Shown here: in pieces, positions 11,602-22,820 of the stretch | How positions within the stretch are numbered: position 1 is the stretch's first letter | Layout: each line of letters begins with the position of its first letter | From: Aulostomus chinensis | Taxonomy: Eukaryota; Chordata; Actinopteri; Syngnathiformes; Aulostomidae | DNA length: 64,000 bases | Direction of reading: 5' to 3' | Assembly (NCBI GenBank): GCA_037954235.1 | Contig: JBBMOA010000017.1 | Location: forward strand, 15,222,027 to 15,286,026 | Made by a program: the position numbers and the translations under genes | The notes under the pieces: generated by a model | Database searches by the model: none | Told to the model about the DNA's origin: nothing | What the model saw: the letters and a program-made list of their open reading frames with translations, nothing else

Positions 11602-12865
11602 AATGAATCATAATTTTATTTTAAGTCCGATGTTGGATGTCATTTCATTTGGAGTGGATGAAGCTGATAAGAAAGAAAAGCTCTGATTGACAAATTTACA
11701 AGCAGCTCCTTTTCTTCTTCTTCCTCTTCTTCTTCTCTCTATTTCCTCCTTCCCCTGGACGTCCCTGTCTACGGCAGCAGTTTGTTAGCCCACTAAAAGT
11801 TTTATATGTGCACAAAAAGATGGATGGTCTGTCCGTCGCTGGCATGAGTTATGAGCTGCAGTAAACAAACTTGAAAAAGGCGATAAATAGACTGAATCAG
11901 GGTGGCAGCTCCAATAACGCATTAACAAGAGTCGTGTGTGGCGAGGGCTTGTGAGCAGAATCCAGTTGTTTCATTGAACAAGCACCTCTCACTCAATCTG
12001 CTCTTCATCTGCTTGAAATAATCCTTTTCAGAGTTCATATTTTACGGTGCAGAAATGCAGATAAAACAGCAGGAGCGATTGCAGAATTACCGTTTCTCTC
12101 TACCTGCCGCACGTATGGGCTCAAATTTGCCTCCTCTGCCTTCATGCCTGTGGCAGATAAAGTTGTATTGCATTAAATAAATCCTCTCATTGTTTGCCAC
12201 GTGCTTACAGTCGGAATGCCTTTTCTTTTTCCTCGCTCTTAATCTTTTTTTATTTCCCTTTTTCACCCCCTTATCGCCTCCTTTCACACACACAGGAAGT
12301 GACAAGGCCATATTGATAGCGTGACACCTTCCCTAAGCAGCATATTATTTATATTAATTCAATTTCATAGAAATGTATTTATGAAAGTAGTATGTCATCT
12401 TTTATTATGGAAGACAGACACACATACATATTGATTTAGCGAGAGCGATGATAAACATTTATAGGTTTTAGGAAAGGACAGCCAACGATTACTTCTGCCT
12501 TTGTTTTTGTCAAAATGAATAAAGACGTTCATATTTTTTTCCTCTCCACTGGTTGTTGCACCTAGGGCCATTTTCCTGCCAACCGCATTCCAATTTTACA
12601 TATTTATTGCCTAAGAACAAAATAATTTATTACAACAAACAACCCATTAATAAAAAATCATTATGAGACTCCCAGAAGTGTTTTGCGCAAAACGTTAATG
12701 AATTTTTAAAAACCTCTTAGGTGAAACAAGGTGAAAAATGGAAGGAAGCAAAGAAAGGCGTGCTTGATGTTCGATACTGAATGAAATAAATGATTTGAAA
12801 CAAGATCAGGAAAAAAAGGCCAAAATTAGTTTTTGTTTGCATCCAGAGTTAATGACAAAATTACT

Positions 12866-12874
12866 CTGTGTGTG

Positions 12875-12958
<84 letters not shown>
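12866..12958. repeat. Long TG microsatellite
   Basis: About 45 TG units with one cg interruption near 12881 and a CG-rich right edge (gcgcgcg). Confidence 0.95.
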
Positions 12959-12959
<1 letters not shown>

Positions 12960-13565
12960 AAAAAGGAGTGTGAAATAGGGGAAAAAAATATGAAGGGCCC
13001 CTGTGGGCAGTGAAGCCATTAAACAGAGTATTTATCGCTCCCCACATATCATTTTAATTTACATTTATGGGGTCGTTGATATCTGTTAAGCATGTATTGA
13101 TGCATTGTGAGTTTGTGTATCATATTGCTGGCCTCATTTCCTTTTATTTGACCTCTAAATGCTTTTTGGCTGTTTTGTGTGAAGAATCAGAGCAGATGTG
13201 TTAATCGTATTCGTTTTGCCTCTTCCTCTTATTTGGAAGAGACGTATTTTGTTGTCATATATTACCACAATGAATAGATATTGAACATTTGCACAACTAC
13301 TCACTATGACAAATATGTTGGGGTAGAAATAAATCACTGACCACCAGCATAGCGTGTAGATTTGAACTGCTTTCCTCTCATGTTCTTGACCCATTCGTCT
13401 TTTCCTCGCTTTATACATTTGCTTTATTTATATCATGAAGATGCAGCGCGACGGGGAAGTCTTTCCCTATTTGTTTCCCTTCAGCTGGTCTTTAATGCTC
13501 ACCAATGGTGACTATTTTTATAGCTGACCTGCTAACAAACGCTACAATGCAAGCACATGCAGCTA

Positions 13566-13633
13566 CACACACAAACACACACACGCACAAATACACACAA
13601 ACACACACACACACAGACACACACACACACACA
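13566..13633. repeat. CA-rich microsatellite, probably the tail of the adjoining retroelement
   Basis: Imperfect CA repeat with aaa and g interruptions that directly abuts the minus-strand retroelement fragment at 13636. Read on the minus strand it is a TG run immediately 3' of that element. Confidence 0.85.
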
Positions 13634-13635
13634 GG

Positions 13636-13833
13636 GGTGGTGTGTGTCCACCTCGAGGTCCTCTCCCAGAGGCCTGGGAGTTTGAGGGTCTTGCAGTATC
13701 TCAGATGTTCCTAGGACCCACCTCGGGATGGAGGCCTCGAGATGTTGGACCTGGACTCTGCTGGAGCCACTCTCCCAGTTTGGGGGTCACCACCCCCGGA
13801 GCTGCGATGACTGCCAGCTCCACCGTTGTACAA
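13636..13833 (-). pseudogene. Non-LTR retrotransposon ORF, broken C-terminal end
   Basis: Reading the minus strand from about 13829 gives VVTPKLGEWLQQSPGPTS followed by degraded sequence. This matches the C-terminal block seen at the end of many predicted fish reverse-transcriptase proteins labelled R2-type non-LTR elements (TPKLGEWLQQ, then a KILRR-like and an LPGLW-like segment). The first frame stops at a TGA near 13705. The ILQ and LPGL-like segments that should follow are spread over other frames, which implies small deletions. Only the last few dozen codons remain, and the TG repeat beyond 13633 sits where the element's 3' tail would be. The reverse-transcriptase core and endonuclease are absent. 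The family name is from memory and could be a neighbouring non-LTR clade; that it is a retroelement relic is fairly secure. Confidence 0.6.
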
Positions 13834-14399
13834 ATAAAATGGGCTTTACGTTCAACACCATAGCTGTTTTTAATTTGAATAAGAGTTTTTAATTTTGGTC
13901 TTTAGTCATTCTTCTTCAAGTCTAGTCCGTATTTCCAGTATTCATGTCAACAAAGTAGGATAAATTGTTCTTTAATGTACATGAAATTCACCTGAGCTTC
14001 CTCAAAGACAGCGAGGGGCTCTGCAGCCCAGGGAGGACAGTGTAGTTTGCAAAACAAACTTTTTTTGAGTGGTATTTATGTATTGTCCTCCTGTGTTAGC
14101 ATGTAGTATTGATTTTACCCCCCAAAGCCGTAAGCCAGGAGCAACACTGAAGCGGCGTGGCAGCAATCGGACGGAACAGTCATCACACTGTGACATCACA
14201 TTATGATGAAAATCTGGCTTTGACGTCTTAATTCTGAGCCGTTTGGATCCTCACTGATGTTGGAGTTCTGCTCCAATCATGGCACCAACACTCGGAGCGT
14301 CATATATGTGTGTAAGAACATCATGTGGACCTACATAGAGCGTCAGAAGAGCCACGCGGAGGACATTTCTCAATTGAGTCGACTAAAAACATCTTCCCG
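13834..14399. other. Upstream region of the 185-residue gene
   Basis: No clear TATA box or CpG island. A short open frame from ATG 14322 (MWTYIERQK...) runs into a TGA overlapping the start of the gene below. It may be an upstream open frame in the 5' leader or chance. Confidence 0.4.
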
Positions 14400-15320
14400 A
14401 TGAAATTACGACGTAGACGAACCTCCCGTGCTGCGAAGAGTGAGCAGAGCACCCCCAACCAGGTGAGACATCGGATTCTCCAGCTTTAGAGTGTCAGACC
14501 AAGATGATCCAGAACATAATAAAATCCATAAATGCAGGAGTAGATGGCTTTACAAAGCATACCATGTAGGCTGGCCTTCATGGGTGGAGAATCTCTGAAC
14601 TGTCCAAGCTTTTCCACAACATGTGTTTTTATTTGTGAGATGCTGACATGTTGTTGACTGAGAGGTTGCTTTGCTCCTGACTATCTATTCTATGTGCCTC
14701 CTTCTCCACAGGTGCCCTACAAGAAGCCTCCTTCAAGAAGGAGGAAGAAGCAGGCCCCTCGTCCCCTGAAGGGAAAGCCACTGGTGCTGGGCCCAAAGCC
14801 GTCAGGCTTCATAAACCCTGACGACCTGCCCGTGCCGTCAACGTTTCTTCCCCGTCCTCACGCAGTTCCTCAGGAGCCCGAGGAACTGCGTATTCATAAT
14901 ATGTCAGTGGAGAGCTACCAGGCCATCCATCAGGAGGTGGTGGCTGAGATGATGAGGTAGGTTCTAGAAGCCTGCAGTTACATCGTCATATTTTTCCAAT
15001 CACGTCCAAATCTGTTTCTCCATCCATAGTTTTGTCTCTTTCTAATGTCGCTTCTTTTCCTTCCTCACAGATCTGAGTATGGACATCTCCTCCCCTACAG
15101 CCTGGAGCTTGGCACCCAGATTAAGGCCAAGCTCTGGGAGAGGCTTAACAGGCCCGTCATCTCAGTGGAGGACTCTGGCCCCGGCAGCCTCTGCCAGGTG
15201 ACGGAGACCTACGGCGGGGAAGAGCCTCTCCCAAAAATTGAGTTAGATGTTTCTGGGGAGCCTGAGCCGCTCCATCCAAGGAGGATGAGGAGGAAGGCAC
15301 GGCGCTATTCAGCATATTGA
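14400..15320 (+). CDS. Three-exon gene for a 185-residue basic, proline-rich protein (unrecognised)
   Basis: Exons 14400-14462, 14712-14956 and 15071-15320 join in frame (phases 0 and 2) through consensus sites: donors gtgaga and gtaggt, acceptors ctccacag and cctcacag. The ATG at 14400 is the first codon of the only open frame in exon 1 and is followed at once by a run of arginines (KLRRRR); the stop is TGA 15318-15320. The product has a basic N-terminus (RRRKK at 30-34), a proline-rich part (about 37-78), a region likely to be helical (about 82-128, NMSVESYQAIHQEV ... IKAKLWERL), an acidic stretch and a basic C-terminal tail (RRMRRKARR, about 173-181). There is no signal peptide, membrane segment or catalytic motif. 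The basic ends suggest a nuclear or nucleic-acid-associated protein, which is inference. Introns are short (249 and 114 bases), so it is a compact gene in a repeat-rich region. I do not recognise the family. The exon 1 start is the least certain part, and further 5' exons are possible. Confidence 0.75.
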
Positions 15321-15500
15321 TCGAGGTGCCGATGACCCTAGGACGATGGTCCACCAGCACCTCGATCAGGAGGCCAGCAGGAGGGATGGAGCTCATCGAC
15401 AGGGTTTGATGGAGGGGGACCAGGAGCACCGCCACCCACTCAAGCTGCCTCCATGTTTTGATGTTTTATTGTTTCTGTTGTCTGGAGCGATTAGCACAGT

Positions 15501-15506
15501 AATAAA
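15501..15506 (+). promoter_or_regulatory. Poly(A) signal AATAAA of the 185-residue gene
   Basis: Canonical hexamer 181 bases after the stop codon, with T/G-rich sequence downstream around 15540-15565. Confidence 0.6.
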
Positions 15507-15859
15507 CTGTTCACTAAGATCAACTAAGCATGGCTCATGATGATGTCTGATTTTTGAGTTCTGATCTTGATCTTCTAAATTTGGTCACCCCTGCAGGTTA
15601 GATAAAGTGGTGTGCCCCCCCCCCTTTATATTTCACCCCAAAATGGAACATCCTACCCCTCAAAAATCCATTTATTGGACTTTCCTTGATTTTAATACAC
15701 AGCACCACATCACAACAGAGGTCAGAACAGGTCCAGACCTTGTTCTGTTGTGAAATAAATGTTATAAATCATATATGTAAGTATGTTATTGAGCTAATTT
15801 ATGAGATACATCGTCACAAATTTGCAATTCTCTGTTGTTGGTTTGCGAAGACTCCGCCA

Positions 15860-15921
<62 letters not shown>

Positions 15922-16162
15922 AGAGCGGAGGAGAACATGTGACGTCACTGTAACACCTGAAAAGCAGGTGAAATACCTGCGTTTATCAAGCTGAATGTAG
16001 GACCAGCGGCGAGGATGCCAACGCTAGCTTAGCTGCTAGTAGCAGCCAGAGTAGTGCGTCGCTGCTGGTCCAAGCAGAGAACAGAGTGCCAGCTCACCTG
16101 CTGTACCCCCCCCCCCCCACTCCTGGCTGTACAACACTGATCCTTCAAAGTCAGTAAGGAAA
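15507..16162. other. Non-coding stretch after the gene
   Basis: Holds C-rich runs (15617-15625 and 16107-16119) and a long CA repeat (15859-15922). No gene seen. Confidence 0.55.
15859..15922. repeat. CA microsatellite
   Basis: About 27 CA units, then an aa interruption and a few more units. Confidence 0.93.
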
Positions 16163-16415
16163 TAGTAAATAAAAATCAAATCAATTCAATTTGACTTGTA
16201 CGGCACCAAATCCCACCAAACGTTCTCTCCTCACTCTCCAAGTAGAGCAGGTCCAGCGCCTCACTCCCTCAATGAACTTCCACCCAACAGTTCTTCATCA
16301 GCAAGCACATCCTGCAACAGCAGCAATGAAAACCTTCCTTTACCAGGCAGGGAGGTGGAGCAGATCCAGGATCAGTGGGTACGGACATCTGCTTTGACCT
16401 GCTGGAGGGAGAGAG
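16163..16415 (+). mobile_element. Decayed copy of an abundant teleost interspersed repeat
   Basis: It starts with the A/T-rich lead aatcaattcaatttgacttgta and gcaccaaatc, continues with an agtagagcaggtc-like segment and a caatgaaaaccttcctttaccaggcag segment, and ends near ctgctttgacctgctggag. This order is the one seen in a very common fish repeat (tatagcaccaaatc ... gtagagcaggtc ... aaggaaaaactccctttt ... ggcggccatctgc). The class is uncertain and the copy is clearly diverged. Identification is by eye. Confidence 0.35.
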
Positions 16416-16545
16416 AACTGAGAAAAACAATCATAAGTCTTCTGACTAACTAATTCACTGTAGTCTTTTCTTTGTCAAGAAACGTTTGAAAAAACATTCC
16501 GAATAAAAATTGTTCAAAGGTATTAAAAAAAAAAATTTGTGAAGA

Positions 16546-16924
16546 AAGGCTGCACCGTGGTGCAGTGGTCAGCACTGTGGCCTCACAGCAAGAAGGTTCC
16601 GGGTTTGAGTCCCGGCTCGGGTGCGGGATCTTTCTGTGTGGAGTCTCCATGTTCTCCCTGTTCCTGTGTGGGTTCTCTCTGGTACTCCAGCTTCCTCCCA
16701 CAGTCCAAAGACATCAAGAGGGGACGAGGCTAATTGGATTCTCTAAATTGACCGTAGGTGTGACTGTGAGTGTGAGTGGTTGTCTGTCTCTATGTGTTGG
16801 CCCTGTGATGGACTGGTGACCTGTCCAGGGTGAACCCCACCTCTCGCCCATAGACGCTGGGATAGGATCCAGCCCCCCTGCGACCCTTACTAGAAAGGAA
16901 TAAGCGGAAGACGGTGAATGAATG
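16546..16924 (+). mobile_element. tRNA-derived SINE, full length (head type A), perfect 12-bp target duplication
   Basis: The head carries a perfect Pol III A box (TGGTGCAGTGG, 16558-16568) and a B-box-like GGTTTGAGTCC (16602-16612; one mismatch to consensus). The body has the typical tgtggagtctccatgttctc / cttcctcccacagtccaaagac blocks, then the common tail from about 16799 ending in a gaatgaatg run. Target duplications aatttgtgaaga at 16534-16545 and 16925-16936 are identical, so the insertion is relatively young. It resembles the HE1/DANA-like group of fish SINEs; the exact family name would need a repeat library. Confidence 0.88.
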
Positions 16925-16936
16925 AATTTGTGAAGA

Positions 16937-17080
16937 CTATGTGGCTATGTCTGGTTGTGTCCCTGCCATGGACTGGTGACCCGTCCAGGGTGAACCCCGC
17001 CTCTCACCTGAAGGCTGCTGGGATAGGCTCCACCCCCCAACACCCTCAACAGGATAAGAGGAGGAAAAGGGATGGAGAGA
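16937..17080 (+). mobile_element. 5'-truncated copy sharing the SINE tail
   Basis: Immediately after the target duplication of the preceding SINE comes a second copy of the tail only (catggactggtgacccgtcc ... tgggataggctcca ... ggataagaggaggaaaagggatgg). No A or B box is present. It could be a truncated SINE or the 3' end of the partner LINE, which would carry the same tail. Confidence 0.7.
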
Positions 17081-17355
17081 TGTGTGAGTATATACACACT
17101 CACACACACACACACATGCACAAACACAGTCACAGCAGACTGTGATTCAGATGCTGCAGCCTCTGTTTGAACTGCAGGGCATCAGGCTCCATGCAGCCCT
17201 GTGTGTCGGCCCCTTGCTCCCTCGCTCTGCTTGCAGGAACAACGTACAGCATCTTGGTACAGAAGGACACATTGAGGTGGCAGCTCCGCTTGACTGGCCA
17301 GGCATAGCCGGAACAGGAAGAGAGATTACCTCCCACAGGCTCTCCGTGGGTGGTG

Positions 17356-17358
<3 letters not shown>

Positions 17359-17389
<31 letters not shown>

Positions 17390-17398
17390 TGTGTGTGT
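17359..17398. repeat. GT microsatellite
   Basis: About 18 GT units with one ttt interruption. Confidence 0.9.
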
Positions 17399-18948
17399 AT
17401 GTTACATCCTTTTTTCCAATTAGGAACACATTCACCTCTTTGCCACCAGGGTCACCGGTGCATTATCTCTCCTTTGGAAAACACAGCACTGCCTCTGCAT
17501 ACTTTCAAAACACTGGATTCAATATTCATTTTACAGATCCTCTTTCAGTATATTAAATTAAAAACTTGTAAATGCCATTTGTATACATGGAAAAACATGC
17601 TGTGTACGGCGTAATGGACAAGAGAGTGTGTGAATAACTTAGACGAATCCACAAAGGGTGCCACTGATTCATTTTAAAACTAAATTAAGTTAACCTTGAT
17701 TTGAGAAACATTCGTCCGCACATTCACCCTGCATCAATGCTCCATAGATGCTTCTTTGTCTTGACTTGATTGTAAAACATTTAATCATTCTAATTCTGTA
17801 TATTAGTGATATATAGAAGTAATCATGTTGCAGTGAAACAGTTCAATATGGGGGCGTCTTGACACACTTCCAGGCATGAGAGTGGATTTAAAAGCAAAGA
17901 AAAGGGTCAGAAATGCCAGGGGCAGCATATTACCATAACCATTCATAACTAGACTGGTAATAATGAGGACAAATAATTGATAAATTAAATAATAATGAAC
18001 GTGCATAAAAATATGATTAATGAAAGACAGTTATGAGCTGGGGAGACAGTGTGTGTGCACCTCCTGTGTTTGTGGTTGAGAGAGTCAGTGGTGACTGGAT
18101 GCTGGAGGAAGACCCTAAATTTCAACATATATGTATCTTGTACCGAGTGATTTTTTATTTTCCCAGTAACGTTTGCAGCTGTTCTTCTGACAGTCCTGTT
18201 AGCTTTGGGATGTAAGTTAAAGTTTTACATATGTAATATCACTTTGATGAGACTAAGTCCCGAGCGCTCTGAAACATTCATCCTCCTGCTTTGTACCGCC
18301 ACAGAAACCCTAGTCTCATTTTACATTTGTAAGCCTGCAACAACAAAAAGCAATGGGGGAAAAAAAAAAAATTAAGCACTCATTGGAGGACCCCCAGTTT
18401 AGGCTCCGGATGAACTGACTACTAAGGAAAAGAAGCCAACTTGCTCCTTGTCTCCTTCTGTATGAATTTAAAAGACATTTTGACAAGGCAACAGATACCG
18501 GCTACTGTAAAGACAGAATGAGTGATTGGAGAGGAAGCTTTGGGCGATCTGTCAAGAGTGTTTCTGTCAGCAGCAGTCGGAGCTTCTACACTCTCTTGCC
18601 TCCTTTATATAATTTCCTTGTTCTAACCCCAAACCATTTTATAACCCCTCATTCACCTTTGCTCGTTTTCCAGATCATCTGTTGAGCCGTGCAGCCTCGG
18701 TCTTCCAGCCTGACTGCTTTCCTCTTCTCTCTCTCTCTCTCTCTGCCCACGCGTTATGGACCTTGTCTTTGAATAAACTGCCAATTTAGCTTTTCCTGCT
18801 CTGCGTCTGACTCACGGCTTTTCATCCTCACAAACATTAACAGAGAGTTCATTTCTTTGTCATTGCCGGGTTCTTTTAAATGCATCTACGACACAAGGAC
18901 AACTCAATTTAATTCCAGTCAAGGAAAAAAAAATACACACAGGCAAGC

Positions 18949-18950
<2 letters not shown>

Positions 18951-19015
<65 letters not shown>

Positions 19016-19032
19016 ACACACACACACACACA
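18951..19032. repeat. CA microsatellite
   Basis: About 40 CA units with t interruptions near 18981 and 19010. Confidence 0.95.
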
Positions 19033-19379
19033 TAGAGTCTCAGAATGGAAGTTATTCTTTCACAAGGGATAATAGCTATCCTGTAGGTGACTGTCTTTTC
19101 GAGACCCCTGGGGGGCTGGATATCATGTTACTAACTAGATTTTCATGATCCTGAATGTACATCTGTGAGTGGCATGCGGACAAACAGACAGAAAGAGGCA
19201 GAGAACAAGGCAGACAGACAGGACATGTATCCGGAGGGGAGAGTGGTATTCTGTGAGGATTGATAGACTCCATATCGTGAGCTAATGATCTCCCCAGGGT
19301 GCAAGGGGAAGAAGCGAAACCAGTCTGCATGACACTGTCACGCACCCTATGTCACACTGCCACCTTCATCTCTTCGTCT

Positions 19380-19410
<31 letters not shown>

Positions 19411-19599
19411 TTCTGTCAGTCTCGGTCTTCCTCTCAACCTCCTTTTGTCTCTTCCTTGGGGAAACGCATTGATTCACCTTTGTTTGTACTGTCACCCCCA
19501 CATATTCAACTGTCACAGTGAGCAACCGAGTTCGCCAAAGTGATGACGCTGATTTAGAATAAGAGGCTGTCCTCATTTCTGAAAAAAGAAAAAAAAATA

Positions 19600-19604
<5 letters not shown>

Positions 19605-19666
<62 letters not shown>
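19605..19666. repeat. Compound TG / TA microsatellite
   Basis: TG array 19605-19650 continues directly into a TA array 19651-19666. Confidence 0.95.
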
Positions 19667-21513
19667 GTCCATTCTCATATAGTTCAATCTGGCGCAAAAT
19701 GCCAGAAATGTCTTCAGGAGGTGTTTAAAAGCTACTGGAAAGCGACTAGAGGAAAAAGGTGGGAGATAGCATCTTACGGAAGGCTTTGCCATCATAATAG
19801 GAAAAAGATCTTTTTAAACCAATTGTCAGTGTTCGTACAATCACAAGCACAATGAATTCATTCAGCAAAAATGTTGATGGAAAAGTACAATCAACCACTA
19901 CAATCTGATTCTCTTGGCTGTTCCAAGCTTGCGCCGCTTCAATGCAAGGTGAGAGGAGAGGAAAAGACAGATGTCCACAGGCTGGCATTGTGTCTGACAG
20001 CAAATACAGCAAAGATTTTTGCGTGTTTTTCAAAATGCGCAACCACACCGGAGACACCAAACTCCTGCCAAGTGTATTTCTCAAATTTTTAGTCAGAAAA
20101 ATGTAAGCACTCCAAACATGCGGCGACAGGTGTGATCGCTCAGGCACTGTCTGGTTTGAAGAAGTGGAGCTCAGCATGGAATAATTGCAAGTTATCAAAC
20201 ATAAGCACAGAATGTAATCTGCTCAAAAGTTGCGTGTACTAAAGTAATGACGCAAGTGTGCCTGGGAAAATGCTAGCGCAGGCAAGCAGGGGAGTGAGAA
20301 GGAGGAACAACCTTGGTTCAGAATGGCACAAGACAACTAGGCCAAGTGTGAGTGCACCCTCAAAGAGGATCTAAGACCCCCGAGTCTGTCTCCACCCACT
20401 GCATAATTTTGAGGAAGAATCGCTCATAAAAAGAGGTCAAGGAGCTGAGAAGTGGGCAGGGACAGAGTGTGTGTCTGTGTGGAGCTCAGTGACACGATCC
20501 AACCAGGCAACATAGACAGCAAGCATTATTGTGTCAATTCCAAAATTTGTTGCAGCCCCAACAATGTGCCGCCTCCATGTATTGCACGTTATAAACTTTT
20601 TCCAAGCGCTGTTTACCATCGTCGGGAGAGGCGGGGAGGGGGGGTGGGGGGTTGGCGATCACCTCATGGATGCACTGCTCTGGTCTGATCTGGCTTTGGA
20701 ATCACTTTCTGCCTTTCACAGCAAAAAAATGAGATCAAGAACATGTGTAAGGGAGCGTGGGAGCTGCCTCTGGGCTGTGCTGTCAGCTAGCAAACACAAA
20801 GCATTAACATAAATGATGCGTCTCAGTCTGGGGGCTAATGCTAATTCCTTCTCACTACAGTTTGGAAGGAAAGATTGCTTCATTAAGAGGTGTTCCATGA
20901 CATCACCAGGTACCAGATCAGCCAATGGTCACATTCAATAGAAATATCATGTTCCAACCAGGAGAGGGCAGTCACTTAACATACTTATAGCCCAAGACAT
21001 AGAGATACATATAGATTTGAAACGCTTCACGCTCAGTTGTTACTCTTACAAACTGTTACAGTACTAACACATGAAACAAAATACGTAGGATTTATTGATA
21101 TTTCATTATCTAAATGTATCATTCCTAAAAACTTTTTTCTTTTATACAAGAAATTAGACAAACAAGACTGTGTGTTTTCTTCACAGTACAAAGATGTACT
21201 GTGTGTGCTGTTTCTGTACTCGTACTGAAAAACAAGTTGAAATACAAAGTAGTTTTTCCAGGTGCCCCACGTCATCTTTCCAGTCCCTCACATGCGCTCC
21301 TGCCCTCCTCCGGTGCTGAAAAGAAATAATCTCCCTTTGTTGCTGATGTCACGCCATTTTCAGTTCATTCCCACCTTTTCCTGAGAGAGGAAGGCTTTGT
21401 AGTTTAAACCAAGTTTTCACAGGCTCACCTCTCTTCACCTCCCCACACTTCTCAATCAAATGTGCACAGCCAGGTCTTTGTTTTGATTGCTTTGCTGCCT
21501 TCATATTGTTGAC

Positions 21514-21540
21514 TTTTTTTTGGGGGGGGGGGGGGGGGGG
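21514..21540. repeat. Poly-T / poly-G homopolymer junction
   Basis: Eight T then nineteen G on the plus strand. G-runs of this length can form G-quadruplexes and are often mis-sized by sequencing. Confidence 0.9.
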
Positions 21541-22171
21541 TAGAGATACATGCTGAGGGAGAGAGATGTGGTAGGTGAGCCACAGCTGGTGAGCAGACAG
21601 AGATGGGGGTTAGATGTGGGTTGAACTATGAGTTAGTTCGCTTTGAAATAGCTCTGACTCATCTGTCTGAATTCCACTGCTATTTCAGCCTTATCGGAGC
21701 TGCACTGGAGCGCGGACGAAGACAAAGAAAGACTTGTGCACGTATGCAACACACTTCACTCTCAGCGTGACGTTTTCTGATAATTGTTTGATTCCCAGAG
21801 ACACTCTTTGTTTTTACTCGGGGCTTTAAATGAATCAAGGTGTTATTATACCAAAAAAAAAAAGACCTTGAAATTAAATTAAATTAGTCTCCACAGGGGC
21901 GCGGGCTGTAAAAGGAAGGCACCGTGACTGTCCGTCAAATAAGCGATGATCCTCCCAGGCAGTAGAAACCGAGTCAAGGTGGGGGTTTTTTTTGATGGTG
22001 ATGATTGTCATTCTCCATCATTATGGCTTGCACGTCATGGCTTCTGCAGTTTACTGACCCCCTGTCAGCAGAAATGAGCAGGATTTGTTTATTCCACTTG
22101 CAAATCTGATATTTCTGTTATCTGTTGTACCATTGCTGTTGAGATCTTGTTAGATTTAGAAAAACAACCTT

Positions 22172-22184
22172 TTATATTTATATA

Positions 22185-22224
<40 letters not shown>
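22172..22224. repeat. AT microsatellite
   Basis: TA repeat, imperfect at the left edge (tttata units), pure from about 22190. Confidence 0.93.
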
Positions 22225-22227
<3 letters not shown>

Positions 22228-22415
22228 ATTTCTTTTTTGCTTATTGGCCAATGGATGTTGGAGAATCCGCATAAATATGAGATTTACACTTCCTGTTTGA
22301 TACACTGATGGAGATCTGTGTGATTAAGATGTTGATTTGCATTTAAATACAGAGGACGCTTCAGGATTTAGGTTAAAATGAGCTCTATTTCTCAAAGATT
22401 ACGTCACAGGTCATT

Positions 22416-22820
22416 TTAAGGGGATAGTTCAACCAAAAATGCAAATGCAGTCATCATCGACTCACCATCGTGCTGATGGAAGGTCAGGGAAATATTTTAG
22501 CCCATGCACCCCTGCTGGAGTTCCACAGGAAAAGGTATTGCAGTAATCCTCTAAACAATTGAAGTTAATGGAGACTAACTTTGAAAATGTAAAAAAATAA
22601 AAATAAAAAAATACATGATACAACTATAAAATTCCTCCATGCTCTGCTCTGAGGTAATCCAAGTGTCCTGAAGCCTTGACATGCCAAGTTGTTGACAACA
22701 TGACACCGTGTTTTTAGGCTCCATCTTAACTGTAGCCTGGAGCTCTCAGCCTTGACAGTATGTTTGTTGTGAGGCTGGAAAGTCACAAAGTATTGATACT
22801 TTGTCAATGTCCTTCAGTAG
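22416..22820. mobile_element. Possible TTAA-flanked non-autonomous DNA transposon remnant
   Basis: It begins TTAA (22416-22419) then ggggatagttcaaccaaaaatg, which resembles the start of a common fish repeat with a TTAA target site (piggyBac- or Kolobok-type). Later segments (gtcatcatcgactcacc, caattgaagttaatgg, aggctccatctt, tgttgtgaggct) fit the same repeat as I remember it. I could not find a matching right terminus, so the right end is approximate. Confidence 0.35.

Larger units (their letters stand above)
10209..13565. other. Non-coding stretch with microsatellites
   Basis: No defensible gene. The segment 10440-10590 is complex AT-rich sequence with several TAAT/ATTA cores and could be a conserved regulatory block (untested). 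CT and CA repeats at 11528-11601 and a long TG repeat at 12866-12958 are listed separately. 12300-12720 is A/T-rich without apparent features. Confidence 0.55.
17081..22415. other. Non-coding stretch rich in simple repeats
   Basis: Contains CA (17094-17116, 18951-19032), GT (17359-17398), CT (18729-18743, 19381-19404), compound TG/TA (19605-19666), poly-G (21522-21540) and AT (22172-22224) repeats. Between them I see no splice-bounded coding exon. A 150-codon minus-strand open frame at 19746-20198 has no recognisable family motif and is not called. Confidence 0.5.

Noticed and set aside
16558..16612. A tRNA gene suggested by A and B boxes
   Set aside because: The boxes belong to the head of a SINE with its own tail and target duplication; no clover-leaf with a proper acceptor stem was evident.
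19746..20198. 150-codon minus-strand open frame
   Set aside because: No family motif and no splice signals; AT-rich background can give frames of this length by chance.
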